58,991 nucleotides of DNA from Burkholderiales bacterium (GTDB lineage: Bacteria > Pseudomonadota > Gammaproteobacteria > Burkholderiales > Thiobacteraceae). The DNA is taken from contig JADMJT010000068.1 of assembly GCA_018781585.1 (NCBI GenBank), positions 4,165 to 63,155 of the forward strand. The letters run 5' to 3'. How positions within the stretch are numbered: the stretch's first letter is position 1; each line of letters opens with the position of its first letter. Below are positions 36,801 through 45,506 of this stretch, one piece after another. The position numbers were made by a program, and so were the translations under genes. Under the pieces are notes generated by a model. The model had not been told where the DNA came from. It did not search any database and saw only the letters and a program-made list of their open reading frames with translations.

Positions 36801-36856
36801 ACTTTGAAGGAGTAAACAGAATGGCCTTTTTACCCTAGATGTGGCGTTTTTTCGGC

Positions 36857-39800
36857 CTAGGTAGAGGGTGATTGGTCTGCAGGCGCGATGATGGCTTCGA
36901 TTTCCGCGCGGCTGATCAAGCGGCGTTCGCCCACCAGGAAGGTGTACATGGTGGGGATGACATACAACGTGAACACGGTGCCCACTGCCACGCCACCCAC
37001 AATTACCCAGCCGATGGCCTGGCGCGATTCGGCACCGGCGCCGGCGGCGAGCGCGATCGGCACCGCGCCCAGCACAGTGGCCAGGCTCGTCATCAGAATC
37101 GGGCGCAGGCGCAGGCTGGCCGCTTCTATTACCGCTTCGAATTTTTCTTGCCCCCGATCGCGCAGTTGATTGGCGAATTCCACAATCAAGATGCCATTCT
37201 TGGTGACCAGTCCGATCAGCATCACCAGGCCGATCTGGCTGTACACATTGAGGGTGCCGCCCTTGCCGAACTGCGCTTGCAGGTACAAGGCGAGCACCGC
37301 GCCGGTAATCGCCAGCGGCACTGTCAACATAATGACCAAGGGGCTCTTGAAGCTTTCGAATTGCGCCGCGAGCACCAGATAGATGAAGGCCAGCGCCAGC
37401 AGGAACACGAACCACAGTTGCCGGCCGGATTCGCGGAATTCGCGCGACTGGCCATCGAGGTCGGTGGTGAAGCGGTCATCTAGCGTCTGGGGGCGCACCT
37501 GATCGAGATAATTGAGCGCTTCCTGCAGCGTGTAACCCGGCGCAATGCGCGCCGAGACGATCGCGGCACGGAAGCGGTTGAAGTGGTTTAGCTCCTTGGG
37601 CGCCACGCGTTCCTCGATGCGCACCAAGTTGGAGAGTTGGATCAGCTGGCCATCGCGATTGCGCACATAAATTTGGGAGAGGTCGTTCGGCTGCAGCCGG
37701 TTTTTGTCTTCCAGCTTCACCACTACATCGTACTGTTCACCTTCGCGCTTGAAGCGGGTGACATCGCGGCCGCCGAGCAGACTTTCCAGGGTGCGGCCGA
37801 TGGTTTCGATTTGGACGCCGAGCGCAGCGGCTTTATCGCGGTCGATGGTGACCGACAACTGCGGTTTGTTGAGTTTTAGATCGCTATCGACGTTGAGCAT
37901 GCCGGGAAACTTGCGCGCCTGATCCACCATGGCTTCGACCCCGGCTTCCAATTCTTCCCACGAGGTGCCTTGGATCACGAACTGCACCGGCGTACTGCGA
38001 AAATTTTGGCCGAGCGAGGGTGGGTTGATCGGAAAGGCCAGCACCCCAGGTAATTGCGCGGCTAATTTAGGGGTCAGCTCTTTGGTGATGTCGACTTGAC
38101 TACGGCTACGTTTGCTCCAGTCCTTCAAACTCACAAAGGCAATCGCGCTGTTGACCGGATTGGGCTTTTCCAAGCCCGGCGCCACGACAGAGAAATAGCT
38201 CGTCACCTCAGGAATTTGCGCCAGCATTTTTTCAATCTCGCGCGCATAGCCGTCGGTGTACTGCAAGGTAGCGCCTTCCGGTGCAGTCAGGGCAACGATG
38301 AAAATGCCGCGATCTTCCAGCGGCGCCAATTCTGATTTGAGGGTGAGAAACAAGCTTGCGCCGATGCCGGCCACAACGAGGAAGGTCAGCACGACTAAGC
38401 CGCGATGGCGCAGGCTTTTTGTCAGCGAGTTGCGATAACTTGCGGCGAGCCAGATAAAAAAATCGCCCAGCACGTTGTAAAAACGCCCGTGACTGGTTTC
38501 GCGCCGCAACAGTTTGGAACACATCATGGGCGTGAGCGTGAGTGCTACGAAGCCCGACACCAATACCGCTGCCGCCACGGTCAAGGCGAATTCGGTGAAC
38601 AGCCGCCCGGTATTGCCGGTAGCGAACGCCAAGGGTGCAAACACCGCCGCTAGCGTAATGGTCATGGCCACCACCGCAAAGGCGATTTCCTGCGAGCCCT
38701 TGAAGGCGGCTTGCAGCGGCGGCATGCCTTGCTCGATATAACGGTGGATGTTTTCCAGTACCACGATCGCATCGTCCACCACCAAGCCCACTGCCAGCAC
38801 GATGCCGAGCAAGGTCAGCACATTGATCGAGAAGCCGAGAATCCAAATCAGAAAAAACGCGCCGATCAAGGAAACCGGAATCGTTACGAACGGAATCAGC
38901 GTCGCACGGAATGAGCGCAGAAATAGGAAGATTACCAGCACCACTAACCCCAGCGACTCCAGCAGCACTTTGTAAACAGATTTAATTGACGCATCAACGA
39001 AGATCGATCGGTCGAACGAGACTTGAAGCTTCATACCGTCCGGCAGCGTTTTGGCCAAACGAGGAATAATGGCTTTTACCCCGTTAGCGACATCCAGCAG
39101 ATTGGCGGTGGATTGCTGCACGATGCCTAGGCCAACCGCTTCGCGGCCTTGCACTCGCAAGATATTACGGTCGTTGTAAGCGCCGATCTCGGCGCGGCCC
39201 ACATCGGATAGACGCACCGGGTAGTTATTCACTTCGCGCAGAATGATCGCGTTGAATTGTGCCGGCGTCTGCAAGTCGGTGGCGGAGAGCACGCTGAATT
39301 CACGCTGTTTACTCTCGATGCGGCCGGCCGGTACTTCCAAGTTCTGCCGGCGCAGGGCGTCTTCCACATCCTGCACGGTTAAACCATACGCGGCGAGGCG
39401 CTCGCGGTCGAGCCAGATGCGCATCGCGTATTTGCGTTCGCCGCCGATGATCACGCTTGCCACGCCATTAATGGTCTTCAGCGAATCGGCCACATAGCGG
39501 TCGGCATAGTCGGTGATTTCGAGCGGGTTGTGACGGTCGCTCGACAGCCGCAGCCACATGATGGCTTGCGCATCGGCCTCGATTTTGGCCACCACCGGAT
39601 CCAGCGCCTCGGCCGGCATGCGTCCGCGCGTGCGCGCCACCCGGTCGCGCACATCGTTGGCCGCCGCGTCCACGTTGCGGCTGACCACGAATTCGATGGT
39701 GATCAGACTGACTTCTTCGCGCGATTGCGACTTGATGGTTCGGATGCCTTCGATGCCGGAGAGCGCATCCTCTAATTGATTGGTGATCTGGTTCTCGATC

Positions 39801-39973
39801 ACTTCCGCGCTGGCCCCGGCGTAAACGGTGCGCACCGAGATCACCGGCGGATCAATCTTGGGGTATTCGCGCACCGACAGGCGCGTGAAGGCGATGATGC
39901 CGACTAGGATGATGACCAAACTCATCACCGTGGCGAGCACGGGGCGGCGGACGGAAATATCGGGTAGGAACAT
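36857..39973 (-). CDS. RND multidrug efflux transporter (HAE1, AcrB family)
   Basis: 1038-residue inner-membrane pump with 12 helices and two large periplasmic loops. The proton-relay helix is GIVLAVGLVVDDAIVVLENIH in parts (Asp pair DD), and the N-terminus FLPDISVRRPVLATVMSLVIIL is typical. It forms a tripartite pump with the HlyD-like protein encoded 12 nt upstream. No outer-membrane factor gene is nearby, so a TolC-like protein elsewhere is needed. It exports amphiphilic or aromatic compounds; substrate unknown. Confidence 0.95.
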   Translation of the reverse strand: MFLPDISVRRPVLATVMSLVIILVGIIAFTRLSVREYPKIDPPVISVRTVYAGASAEVIENQITNQLEDALSGIEGIRTIKSQSREEVSLITIEFVVSRNVDAAANDVRDRVARTRGRMPAEALDPVVAKIEADAQAIMWLRLSSDRHNPLEITDYADRYVADSLKTINGVASVIIGGERKYAMRIWLDRERLAAYGLTVQDVEDALRRQNLEVPAGRIESKQREFSVLSATDLQTPAQFNAIILREVNNYPVRLSDVGRAEIGAYNDRNILRVQGREAVGLGIVQQSTANLLDVANGVKAIIPRLAKTLPDGMKLQVSFDRSIFVDASIKSVYKVLLESLGLVVLVIFLFLRSFRATLIPFVTIPVSLIGAFFLIWILGFSINVLTLLGIVLAVGLVVDDAIVVLENIHRYIEQGMPPLQAAFKGSQEIAFAVVAMTITLAAVFAPLAFATGNTGRLFTEFALTVAAAVLVSGFVALTLTPMMCSKLLRRETSHGRFYNVLGDFFIWLAASYRNSLTKSLRHRGLVVLTFLVVAGIGASLFLTLKSELAPLEDRGIFIVALTAPEGATLQYTDGYAREIEKMLAQIPEVTSYFSVVAPGLEKPNPVNSAIAFVSLKDWSKRSRSQVDITKELTPKLAAQLPGVLAFPINPPSLGQNFRSTPVQFVIQGTSWEELEAGVEAMVDQARKFPGMLNVDSDLKLNKPQLSVTIDRDKAAALGVQIETIGRTLESLLGGRDVTRFKREGEQYDVVVKLEDKNRLQPNDLSQIYVRNRDGQLIQLSNLVRIEERVAPKELNHFNRFRAAIVSARIAPGYTLQEALNYLDQVRPQTLDDRFTTDLDGQSREFRESGRQLWFVFLLALAFIYLVLAAQFESFKSPLVIMLTVPLAITGAVLALYLQAQFGKGGTLNVYSQIGLVMLIGLVTKNGILIVEFANQLRDRGQEKFEAVIEAASLRLRPILMTSLATVLGAVPIALAAGAGAESRQAIGWVIVGGVAVGTVFTLYVIPTMYTFLVGERRLISRAEIEAIIAPADQSPST

Positions 39974-39985
39974 GGATGTGTCGGC

Positions 39986-41098
39986 TTAGCTGCGGGGGCG
40001 GGTCACTGTTTGGATTTTCACCGCCACACCATCGCGGATACGCAGCTGACCATCGGTGACGACCACGTCTCCAGCCGCCACGCCTTTCAATATCTGCACC
40101 TCACTCGGCCGCCGCATCCCCAGATCAACCTTAGTGAATCGGGCTTTGCCGTCCACCACTTTGAACACAAAGAAATCCTGGCCGCGCGGCACGATGGCTT
40201 GTTCCGGCACAATGATGGCATCTTCGCGCATTCCCATCAGCAGCGCGACGCGGGCGAACATGCCGGGTTTCAAACGCGCTTGCGGATTCGGGACACGGGC
40301 GCGCAACAAAACGGTGCGCGTTTGCTCGTCCACCGCAGGCTCGATGGCGAAGATTTTACCGTCGAATTGTTCGTTGGGATAAGCATCGACGCTCACCTTT
40401 ACGGCTTGGCCCGGTTTCAGCCGGCCCGCAAACATTTCAGGCACGCGGAAATCTACCTTCAAGGTGCCGATCCCTTCGAGTCGCGCGATATCCTGACCCT
40501 TGTTGACATAAGCGCCCATGCTGACCTGGCGTACGCCAACCACGCCTTGGAAAGGCGCGCGGATCAAGGTTTTGTCCAAACGCGCTTGGATCTCAGCCGC
40601 ACGCGCAAGGCTTTGATTTAAATGTTCGCGCGCTTCATCCAGGGCTTGGCCGCTGATGAAATTTTTGCCGTGCAATTCTTCGGCGCGCGCCATGCGGGTG
40701 CGATTGAGCGTAGTTTCGGCTTGCGCGGCCTTGAGCTGCGCTTCGATTTCGGCGGAATTCAATGACACCAGCTTCGCCCCCCGCGCCACCGGCTCGCCTT
40801 CGCGGAAATGAATTTGGGTAATACGGCCATCCACCTCGGAGCGGATCGTGATCGATTCGTTGGCGAGCAGGGTGCCGATCGCGCTCACATCTTCACGCAG
40901 CGCGGCGGATTTTGCCTCGGCCACCCGTACCGTCATCGCGGGTGGTGCGGCATCGCCAAGGCCTTTACTTTCGGGTTTTGCGACTGGCATCCCGCTACTG
41001 CTGCCTGAATAGCGCAGCCACATCCCGCCCCCGCCGAGTACGAGTACAGCGAGAATTACGATCAGGATTTTTTTATGCGAAGAATTCAAGCTTTTCAC
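39986..41098 (-). CDS. RND efflux periplasmic adaptor (HlyD/AcrA family)
   Basis: 370 residues. N-terminal membrane anchor (ILIVILAVLVLGGGGMWL), barrel-sandwich halves around a helical hairpin (about 70-200, with the lipoyl-like RSEVDGRITQIHFREGEPVARG), beta-barrel and membrane-proximal domains. First gene of the two-gene pump operon. Its promoter lies in the 88 nt shared with the divergent LysR gene. Confidence 0.93.
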   Translation of the reverse strand: MKSLNSSHKKILIVILAVLVLGGGGMWLRYSGSSSGMPVAKPESKGLGDAAPPAMTVRVAEAKSAALREDVSAIGTLLANESITIRSEVDGRITQIHFREGEPVARGAKLVSLNSAEIEAQLKAAQAETTLNRTRMARAEELHGKNFISGQALDEAREHLNQSLARAAEIQARLDKTLIRAPFQGVVGVRQVSMGAYVNKGQDIARLEGIGTLKVDFRVPEMFAGRLKPGQAVKVSVDAYPNEQFDGKIFAIEPAVDEQTRTVLLRARVPNPQARLKPGMFARVALLMGMREDAIIVPEQAIVPRGQDFFVFKVVDGKARFTKVDLGMRRPSEVQILKGVAAGDVVVTDGQLRIRDGVAVKIQTVTRPRS

Positions 41099-41126
41099 CG
41101 TTTTGGGAGGGGCATTTATTTTACTT

Positions 41127-41143
41127 ATTGCAGAGAGGGCAAT
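41127..41143. promoter_or_regulatory. LysR-type box ATTGC-N7-GCAAT between pump and regulator
   Basis: Perfect 5-bp arms with a 7-nt centre, matching the T-N11-A rule of LysR-type operators. It sits in the 88-nt divergent space, 29 nt before the HlyD-like start and 44 nt before the lysR start. Two direct copies of AATAATTC (about 41151 and 41175) lie closer to lysR. Confidence 0.6.
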
Positions 41144-41186
41144 TAAAGAAAATAATTCCGGATAACTTATTCAATAATTCTGAACT

Positions 41187-42080
41187 ATGCGCCTGACCCT
41201 AGATGCCCTGCAAGTATTGGATGCGATTGACCGCAAAGGTAGCTTTGCCGCCGCAGCGGAAGAATTGTTTCGTGTGCCCTCGGCCATCACCTACACCGTG
41301 CAGAAGCTGGAACAAGATTTAGCGGTAGCTTTATTCGATCGTACCGGGCACAAGGCGGTATTAACCCCGGCAGGCCAAGCATTGCTGCTAGAAGGCCGGC
41401 AATTACTGCGTGCGGCCCAGTTGCTCGAATCGCGCGTGCAGCGCGTCGCGACCGGCTATGAGACCGAGCTGACCATCGCTGTGTCTGACGTGATCGGCAC
41501 CGAGCGCTTATTTCCCTTGCTGGAAGATTTTTATCGCGAGCCCTGTGGCACCGAAGTGAAATTGATCAACGAGGTCTATGGGGGTAGTTGGGATGCGCTG
41601 GTGACAGGTCGAGCCGATTTATCCATCGGCGCACCGGGAGAAGGCCCGGCTGGCGGCGGCTACTCGGTGCGGCCGATGGGCTTACTCGAATTCGTTTTTG
41701 CCGTTGCGCCGAACCATCCCCTGGCGCAGCTTCCCGAGCCGTTGTCCAGCCAAGCCATTTTGCAATACCGCGCCATCTCCGCCGCCGATAGCTCGCGCCA
41801 TTTAGCGCCGCGCACATCGGGTTTGCTCACCGGCCAAGAAGTGCTGTCCGTACCCGATATGCGCGCAAAGCTCGCCGCGCATGTCGCCGGTTTGGGAGTG
41901 GGCTATCTCCCGCTGCGGCTGGCGCGCGAAGCGGTGCAAGCTGGGCAGTTGGTGATCAGACAGGTGGCGGAGCCGAAACCGGCGATTCCCCTGCATCTGG
42001 CCTGGCGCACCGATCATGCAGGGCGGGCGTTGGCGTGGTTTGTGGAGCGCTTGGAGCGGGAGGCGTTGCTGCCTGCATGA
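41187..42080 (+). CDS. LysR family regulator (YhaJ-like)
   Basis: 297 residues. N-terminal winged HTH (LDAIDRKGSFAAAAEELFRV then PSAITYTVQKLEQDLAVALF) and an effector-binding domain. The sequence closely resembles E. coli YhaJ as I recall it (DAIDRRGSFAAAADELGRVPSALSY). YhaJ neighbours the pirin yhaK and controls the DoxX gene yqjF in response to aromatic (DNT-derived, quinol-like) compounds. Here it is divergent from the RND pump, with pirin, DoxX and nitroreductase just beyond. Confidence 0.92.
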   Translation: MRLTLDALQVLDAIDRKGSFAAAAEELFRVPSAITYTVQKLEQDLAVALFDRTGHKAVLTPAGQALLLEGRQLLRAAQLLESRVQRVATGYETELTIAVSDVIGTERLFPLLEDFYREPCGTEVKLINEVYGGSWDALVTGRADLSIGAPGEGPAGGGYSVRPMGLLEFVFAVAPNHPLAQLPEPLSSQAILQYRAISAADSSRHLAPRTSGLLTGQEVLSVPDMRAKLAAHVAGLGVGYLPLRLAREAVQAGQLVIRQVAEPKPAIPLHLAWRTDHAGRALAWFVERLEREALLPA

Positions 42081-42097
42081 TCTTTAAAAAACCTTGA

Positions 42098-42173
42098 ACC
42101 ACGGAGTACACAGAGGACATGGCGTTATCTGGACAATAAGGTTTTCCTCCATGTCCTGTGTGTACTCCGTACC
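42098..42173. repeat. inverted repeat, copy B of CCACGGAG/ACAC family
   Basis: Arms 42101-42122 and 42149-42170 match at 21 of 22 positions, with a 26-nt loop. It lies between lysR and gluQ and is followed at once by the shared 29-nt tail. Confidence 0.8.
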
Positions 42174-42197
42174 CCGGAGGGTAGGCTGCGCGCTGGT
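42169..42197 (+). repeat. 29-nt conserved tail shared with the folK upstream region
   Basis: GTACCCCGG, one variable base, then GGGTAGGCTGCGCGCTGGT. It is identical at 28 of 29 positions to 49432-49460. Both copies follow an inverted repeat and precede a start codon by 16-24 nt (gluQ here). Confidence 0.85.
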
Positions 42198-42221
42198 GAA
42201 GGAAATTTCTAAATTAATCCT

Positions 42222-43124
42222 ATGACGCAACCTGCTTACCGCGGCCGCTTCGCGCCATCTCCCACCGGTCCGCTGCACTTCGGCTCCCTGATTACTGCCC
42301 TGGGCAGTTATCTCGATGCCAAAGCGCAGGGCGGCGAATGGTGGCTGCGCATCGACGATCTAGACCCGCCGCGCGTTTCGCCGGGTGCTACCGACGCCAT
42401 CCTGCGCGCTTTGGAAGCCTATGGAATGGCGTGGGATGGTGCAGTGCAATATCAGCGACAACGTGGTGAGGCCTATGCGGCGGCGCTGCTGGCGTTACAA
42501 CGCTTGGGCGTGGTGTATCCCTGCGCTTGCACCCGACGCGAGATCGCCGATTCCAGCGTTGGCCGCCCTGGGGCGCCGATTTATCCCGGTACTTGCCGCG
42601 CGGGGCTGGCGCCGGGAAAGCGGGCTCGCGCGCTGCGCATCGATACACGTGGTGTTAACGTGGGTATTGAAGACCGGCTGCAAGGGGCGGTGACACAAAA
42701 CCTGGAACGCGAGGCGGGCGACTTCATTGTGCAACGAGCAGATGGTTTGTTTGCCTATCAACTGGCGGCGGTGGTGGACGACGCAGCGCTCGGCATCACC
42801 GACATCGTGCGCGGCGCGGATTTGCTCGATTCCACCCTGCGTCAGGTGTATTTACAGCGCATGCTTGGGCTGTCCCAGCCTCGCTACCTGCATCTGCCGG
42901 TGGCGATCAACGCGCTGGGGGAGAAGCTCTCTAAACAAACCCTGGCGCCGCCGCTTGATATTGCCCGTCCGCAGCCGGCCTTGATTCAGGCACTCAAGTT
43001 TCTCAATCACCCGCCGCCCCAGGCATTACAAGGCGCCGAAACGCAAGCATTACTGGCTTGGGCGGTACAAAGCTGGTCTGTTGCACGAATACCCAATGTC
43101 CGTAGCTTAGAACCGCAAATTTAG
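42222..43124 (+). CDS. gluQ: glutamyl-Q tRNA(Asp) synthetase
   Basis: 300-residue truncated glutamyl-tRNA synthetase paralogue that attaches glutamate to the queuosine base of tRNA(Asp). HIGH-like motif GPLHFGSLITAL, zinc-binding residues (CACTRREI with later TCRAG), RGADLLDSTLRQVYL and KMSKS-like motif EKLSKQ are present; the anticodon-binding domain is absent, as expected. In enterobacteria it follows dksA; here it is alone after lysR. No strong Shine-Dalgarno is seen; the conserved 29-nt element occupies the leader. Confidence 0.94.
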   Translation: MTQPAYRGRFAPSPTGPLHFGSLITALGSYLDAKAQGGEWWLRIDDLDPPRVSPGATDAILRALEAYGMAWDGAVQYQRQRGEAYAAALLALQRLGVVYPCACTRREIADSSVGRPGAPIYPGTCRAGLAPGKRARALRIDTRGVNVGIEDRLQGAVTQNLEREAGDFIVQRADGLFAYQLAAVVDDAALGITDIVRGADLLDSTLRQVYLQRMLGLSQPRYLHLPVAINALGEKLSKQTLAPPLDIARPQPALIQALKFLNHPPPQALQGAETQALLAWAVQSWSVARIPNVRSLEPQI

Positions 43125-43206
43125 ACAAACTTAATGAACCAACCGTAACTGGTGTTGCTGCTTAAAAAGCCTATGCTGAGATCGTAAACAAACCAGGGGC
43201 AGCATC

Positions 43207-43269
43207 ATGATTAACGCTTTCAACTTTTTGCTTATCTCGATCGTCTTGTTTTCGCTGGCCTTAGCTTAA
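43207..43269 (+). CDS. putative 20-residue hydrophobic microprotein
   Basis: ATG preceded by AGGGGC at good spacing, then 20 codons and TAA. The peptide MINAFNFLLISIVLFSLALA (20 residues) is almost entirely hydrophobic and would span the membrane once, like KdpF- or MgtS-type small proteins. It lies alone in a 207-nt gap before hslO. Only the ribosome-binding site, uninterrupted frame and composition support it. Confidence 0.4.
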   Translation: MINAFNFLLISIVLFSLALA

Positions 43270-43331
43270 GGCTGTCGGATTGATCCGGCACGGGTGTCGC
43301 GTCGCGCGTATCCCGTGCTACATTTCAGCCT

Positions 43332-44228
43332 ATGGATGCACATAGGCCCACCCCGCCGGACGGCGACACGCTCACCCGTTTTGTATTTGAACAAGCTGAA
43401 GTACGCGGCGAGCTGGTACGGCTCGACGCCACTTGGCGTGCGGTGCTGGCGCGTCACGACTACCCCGAACCGGTTAAGAAGCTGCTCGGCGAGATGATGG
43501 CCGCGTGCGCCCTGCTTGCCGCGACACTCAAATTCGAAGGCGCCTTAATCATGCAAATGCAGGGCAGCGGGCCGGTCACGCTGCTGGTGGTGGAATGCGA
43601 TAGCGAATTTCACCTGCGCGCCACCGCCAAATGGCGCGATAAGCTGGTGGTTGATGATGTGCCCTCCCTGCTCGGTGATGGCAAATTCGTCATCACCATC
43701 GATCCGAAAACCGGCGGCCAAGCCTACCAAAGCATCGTGGCCTTGGAAGGCGCCACCGTGGCCGAAGTGTTGGAACATTACATGCTGCGCTCGGAGCAAT
43801 TGGAAACCCGTCTCTGGCTCGCCTCCGACGGGTGCCAAGCCTGCGGCCTGCTGTTGCAGCGCTTGCCGGAAAAACCCCGTGACGACGAAGACGCCTGGAA
43901 CCGCGCCCTCAATCTTGCCGGCACCCTGACCCCGGGCGAATTATTGAGTCTGCCCGCGCATGAGGTGCTGCATCGCTTATTTCATGAAGAAGATTTGCGC
44001 CTGTTCGAGCCACAACCGGTTTCCTTCCGCTGTACTTGTTCGCGCGATCGCGTGACGGCGATGCTACGCATGCTCGGCCTAGATGAAGTGCGCGCTATCT
44101 TGAGTGAGCAAGGCCGAATCGATGTCGATTGCGAATTTTGCAACCAGCATTACAGTTTCGATCCGGTGGATGCAGAGCAAATCTTCGCAGCTGAAGTGCT
44201 GACGCAGGCAGGCAATACGCGGCATTAA
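43332..44228 (+). CDS. hslO: Hsp33 redox-regulated chaperone
   Basis: 298 residues. Holdase chaperone activated by oxidation and unfolding. The C-terminal zinc site is intact: C234, C236 (FRCTCSRD) and C267, C270 (CEFCNQ). The N-terminal substrate-binding domain has MMAACALLAATLKFEGALIM. It ends 1 nt from the convergent PilZ gene. The presence of a nitroreductase/pirin group nearby fits an oxidative stress theme, but the link is only positional. Confidence 0.95.
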   Translation: MDAHRPTPPDGDTLTRFVFEQAEVRGELVRLDATWRAVLARHDYPEPVKKLLGEMMAACALLAATLKFEGALIMQMQGSGPVTLLVVECDSEFHLRATAKWRDKLVVDDVPSLLGDGKFVITIDPKTGGQAYQSIVALEGATVAEVLEHYMLRSEQLETRLWLASDGCQACGLLLQRLPEKPRDDEDAWNRALNLAGTLTPGELLSLPAHEVLHRLFHEEDLRLFEPQPVSFRCTCSRDRVTAMLRMLGLDEVRAILSEQGRIDVDCEFCNQHYSFDPVDAEQIFAAEVLTQAGNTRH

Positions 44229-44229
44229 T

Positions 44230-44526
44230 TTATTTCGTTGCGCGCAGCGCGGCGGCAATCATAAATCGGTGCGGTGAGTCGGTGGGGTCGCAGCGAATGA
44301 CTTGAATCACCGCTTTGAGTGGCGTGATGAACGAGCCTTCGGGCGGGAGTAGCTTGATCTCGGCTTCTTCTGCCACCGCCAGTTGCACCGGGCAGTCGAA
44401 TAAGATGCCATCCACGCTCAAATCGTGCGCCATGCCAAGAAATTCGCGTTCATCTTTCAGCCTGATTTGCACCGGACAATTCACCGGAATTCTGCGTCCC
44501 GAACGTTTTTCCCAACCCAGCGTCAT
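44230..44526 (-). CDS. PilZ domain protein
   Basis: 98-residue single-domain c-di-GMP receptor. The RxxxR-type motif (KRSGRRIPV) and the DLSVDGIL motif (D/NxSxxG) are both present, so ligand binding is expected. It stands alone and convergent with hslO. Candidate effector of the GGDEF/EAL proteins in this window. Confidence 0.85.
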   Translation of the reverse strand: MTLGWEKRSGRRIPVNCPVQIRLKDEREFLGMAHDLSVDGILFDCPVQLAVAEEAEIKLLPPEGSFITPLKAVIQVIRCDPTDSPHRFMIAAALRATK

Positions 44527-44577
44527 CGCATATCACCGTTCATTGTAAAAACTTCAAATGGTGGTTAAAAAAATTCA

Positions 44578-44621
44578 CCGACAGATTCCCATTCCGTGCA
44601 CGCCCCCCACTCATCTGTCGG
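44578..44621. repeat. inverted repeat CCGACAGAT / ATCTGTCGG
   Basis: Perfect 9-bp arms with a 26-nt spacer in the gap between the divergent PilZ and HAD genes. It may be a stem in the HAD leader or an operator; it is 54 nt before the HAD start. Confidence 0.5.
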
Positions 44622-44674
44622 GAGGATTCACTGTTTAATTGTAAGCTATACTTTTCGATTTTTAGGATGTCATT

Positions 44675-45337
44675 TTGAAGCTCGCTTTATTTGATCTGGA
44701 TAATACCCTGCTTGCGGGCGACAGCGATTTTGAGTGGGCGCAGTTTTTGATTGCCCAAGGCGTACTCGACCGCGAGGCCTATGAAGCGCGCAATTTGGCA
44801 TTCTATGAGCAGTACAAGGCCGGCACGCTGGATATTCACACGTTTCTCGATTTTCAACTGAAGCCTTTGTCGCGCCATCCACGCAGCCAGCTGGAGGCTT
44901 GGCATGCGCTGTTCATGCAAACGCGCATCCTGCCCATGATCGGGCCAAAGGCGCGCGATTTGGTGAACCAGCACCGTGCGGCGGGCCATCGCTTGCTGAT
45001 CATCACAGCCACCAATAGTTTTGTCACTCTGCCAATCGCGCGTGAATTCGGCGTGCCGGTGTTGATTGCCACCGAGCCGGAACAGCGCGCGGGTGAGTTC
45101 ACCGGACAAGTGATGGGTGTTCCCTGTTTTCGCGAGGGCAAGGTCACGCGTTTGGAAGCTTGGCTCGCGGAACAGGGGGCAGGTTGGTCGGATATCGAAC
45201 GCAGCTGGTTTTACAGCGATAGTCATAACGACCTGTTTCTGATGGAGCGCGTCACCGACCCCATCGCGGTTGATCCTGATCCCCAGCTGACCGATGCGGC
45301 ACGCGCGCGTGGTTGGCCGGTGATGAGTCTGCGCTAA
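44675..45337 (+). CDS. HAD-IB family phosphatase (SerB-like)
   Basis: 220-residue HAD hydrolase. Motif I is FDLDNTLL (DxDxT), motif II IITATN, motif III K in REGKVTRLEAW and motif IV YSDSHNDLFLM. A cap of about 80 residues lies between. Start is a TTG at 44675 with AGGA 10 nt upstream. Substrate unknown; in betaproteobacteria this HAD gene is a standard neighbour of pcnB/folK and hda. Confidence 0.9.
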   Translation: MKLALFDLDNTLLAGDSDFEWAQFLIAQGVLDREAYEARNLAFYEQYKAGTLDIHTFLDFQLKPLSRHPRSQLEAWHALFMQTRILPMIGPKARDLVNQHRAAGHRLLIITATNSFVTLPIAREFGVPVLIATEPEQRAGEFTGQVMGVPCFREGKVTRLEAWLAEQGAGWSDIERSWFYSDSHNDLFLMERVTDPIAVDPDPQLTDAARARGWPVMSLR

Positions 45338-45363
45338 TTCGAAAATTGAATATAAAAGCAATT

Positions 45364-45382
45364 AACCACGGGGAACACGGGG
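45364..45382. repeat. single arm, remnant C of CCACGGAG/ACAC family
   Basis: ACCACGGGGAACACGGGG resembles the left arms of copies A, B and D. No right arm is found; instead a small stem GGCT-CAAA-AGCC with following T bases lies downstream (45382-45399), perhaps a weak terminator for the HAD gene. Confidence 0.45.
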
Positions 45383-45506
45383 CTCAAAAGCCATTTTTAG
45401 GATCGGTGCTTAGGCAGGTAAGTTCTGCCTGCCGCGTGCCGATGATGGCTATACTGCAAAAAATGCCTAAAATAATCCCCATCTTCGATCGCGTGCGAGA
45501 CGACAT

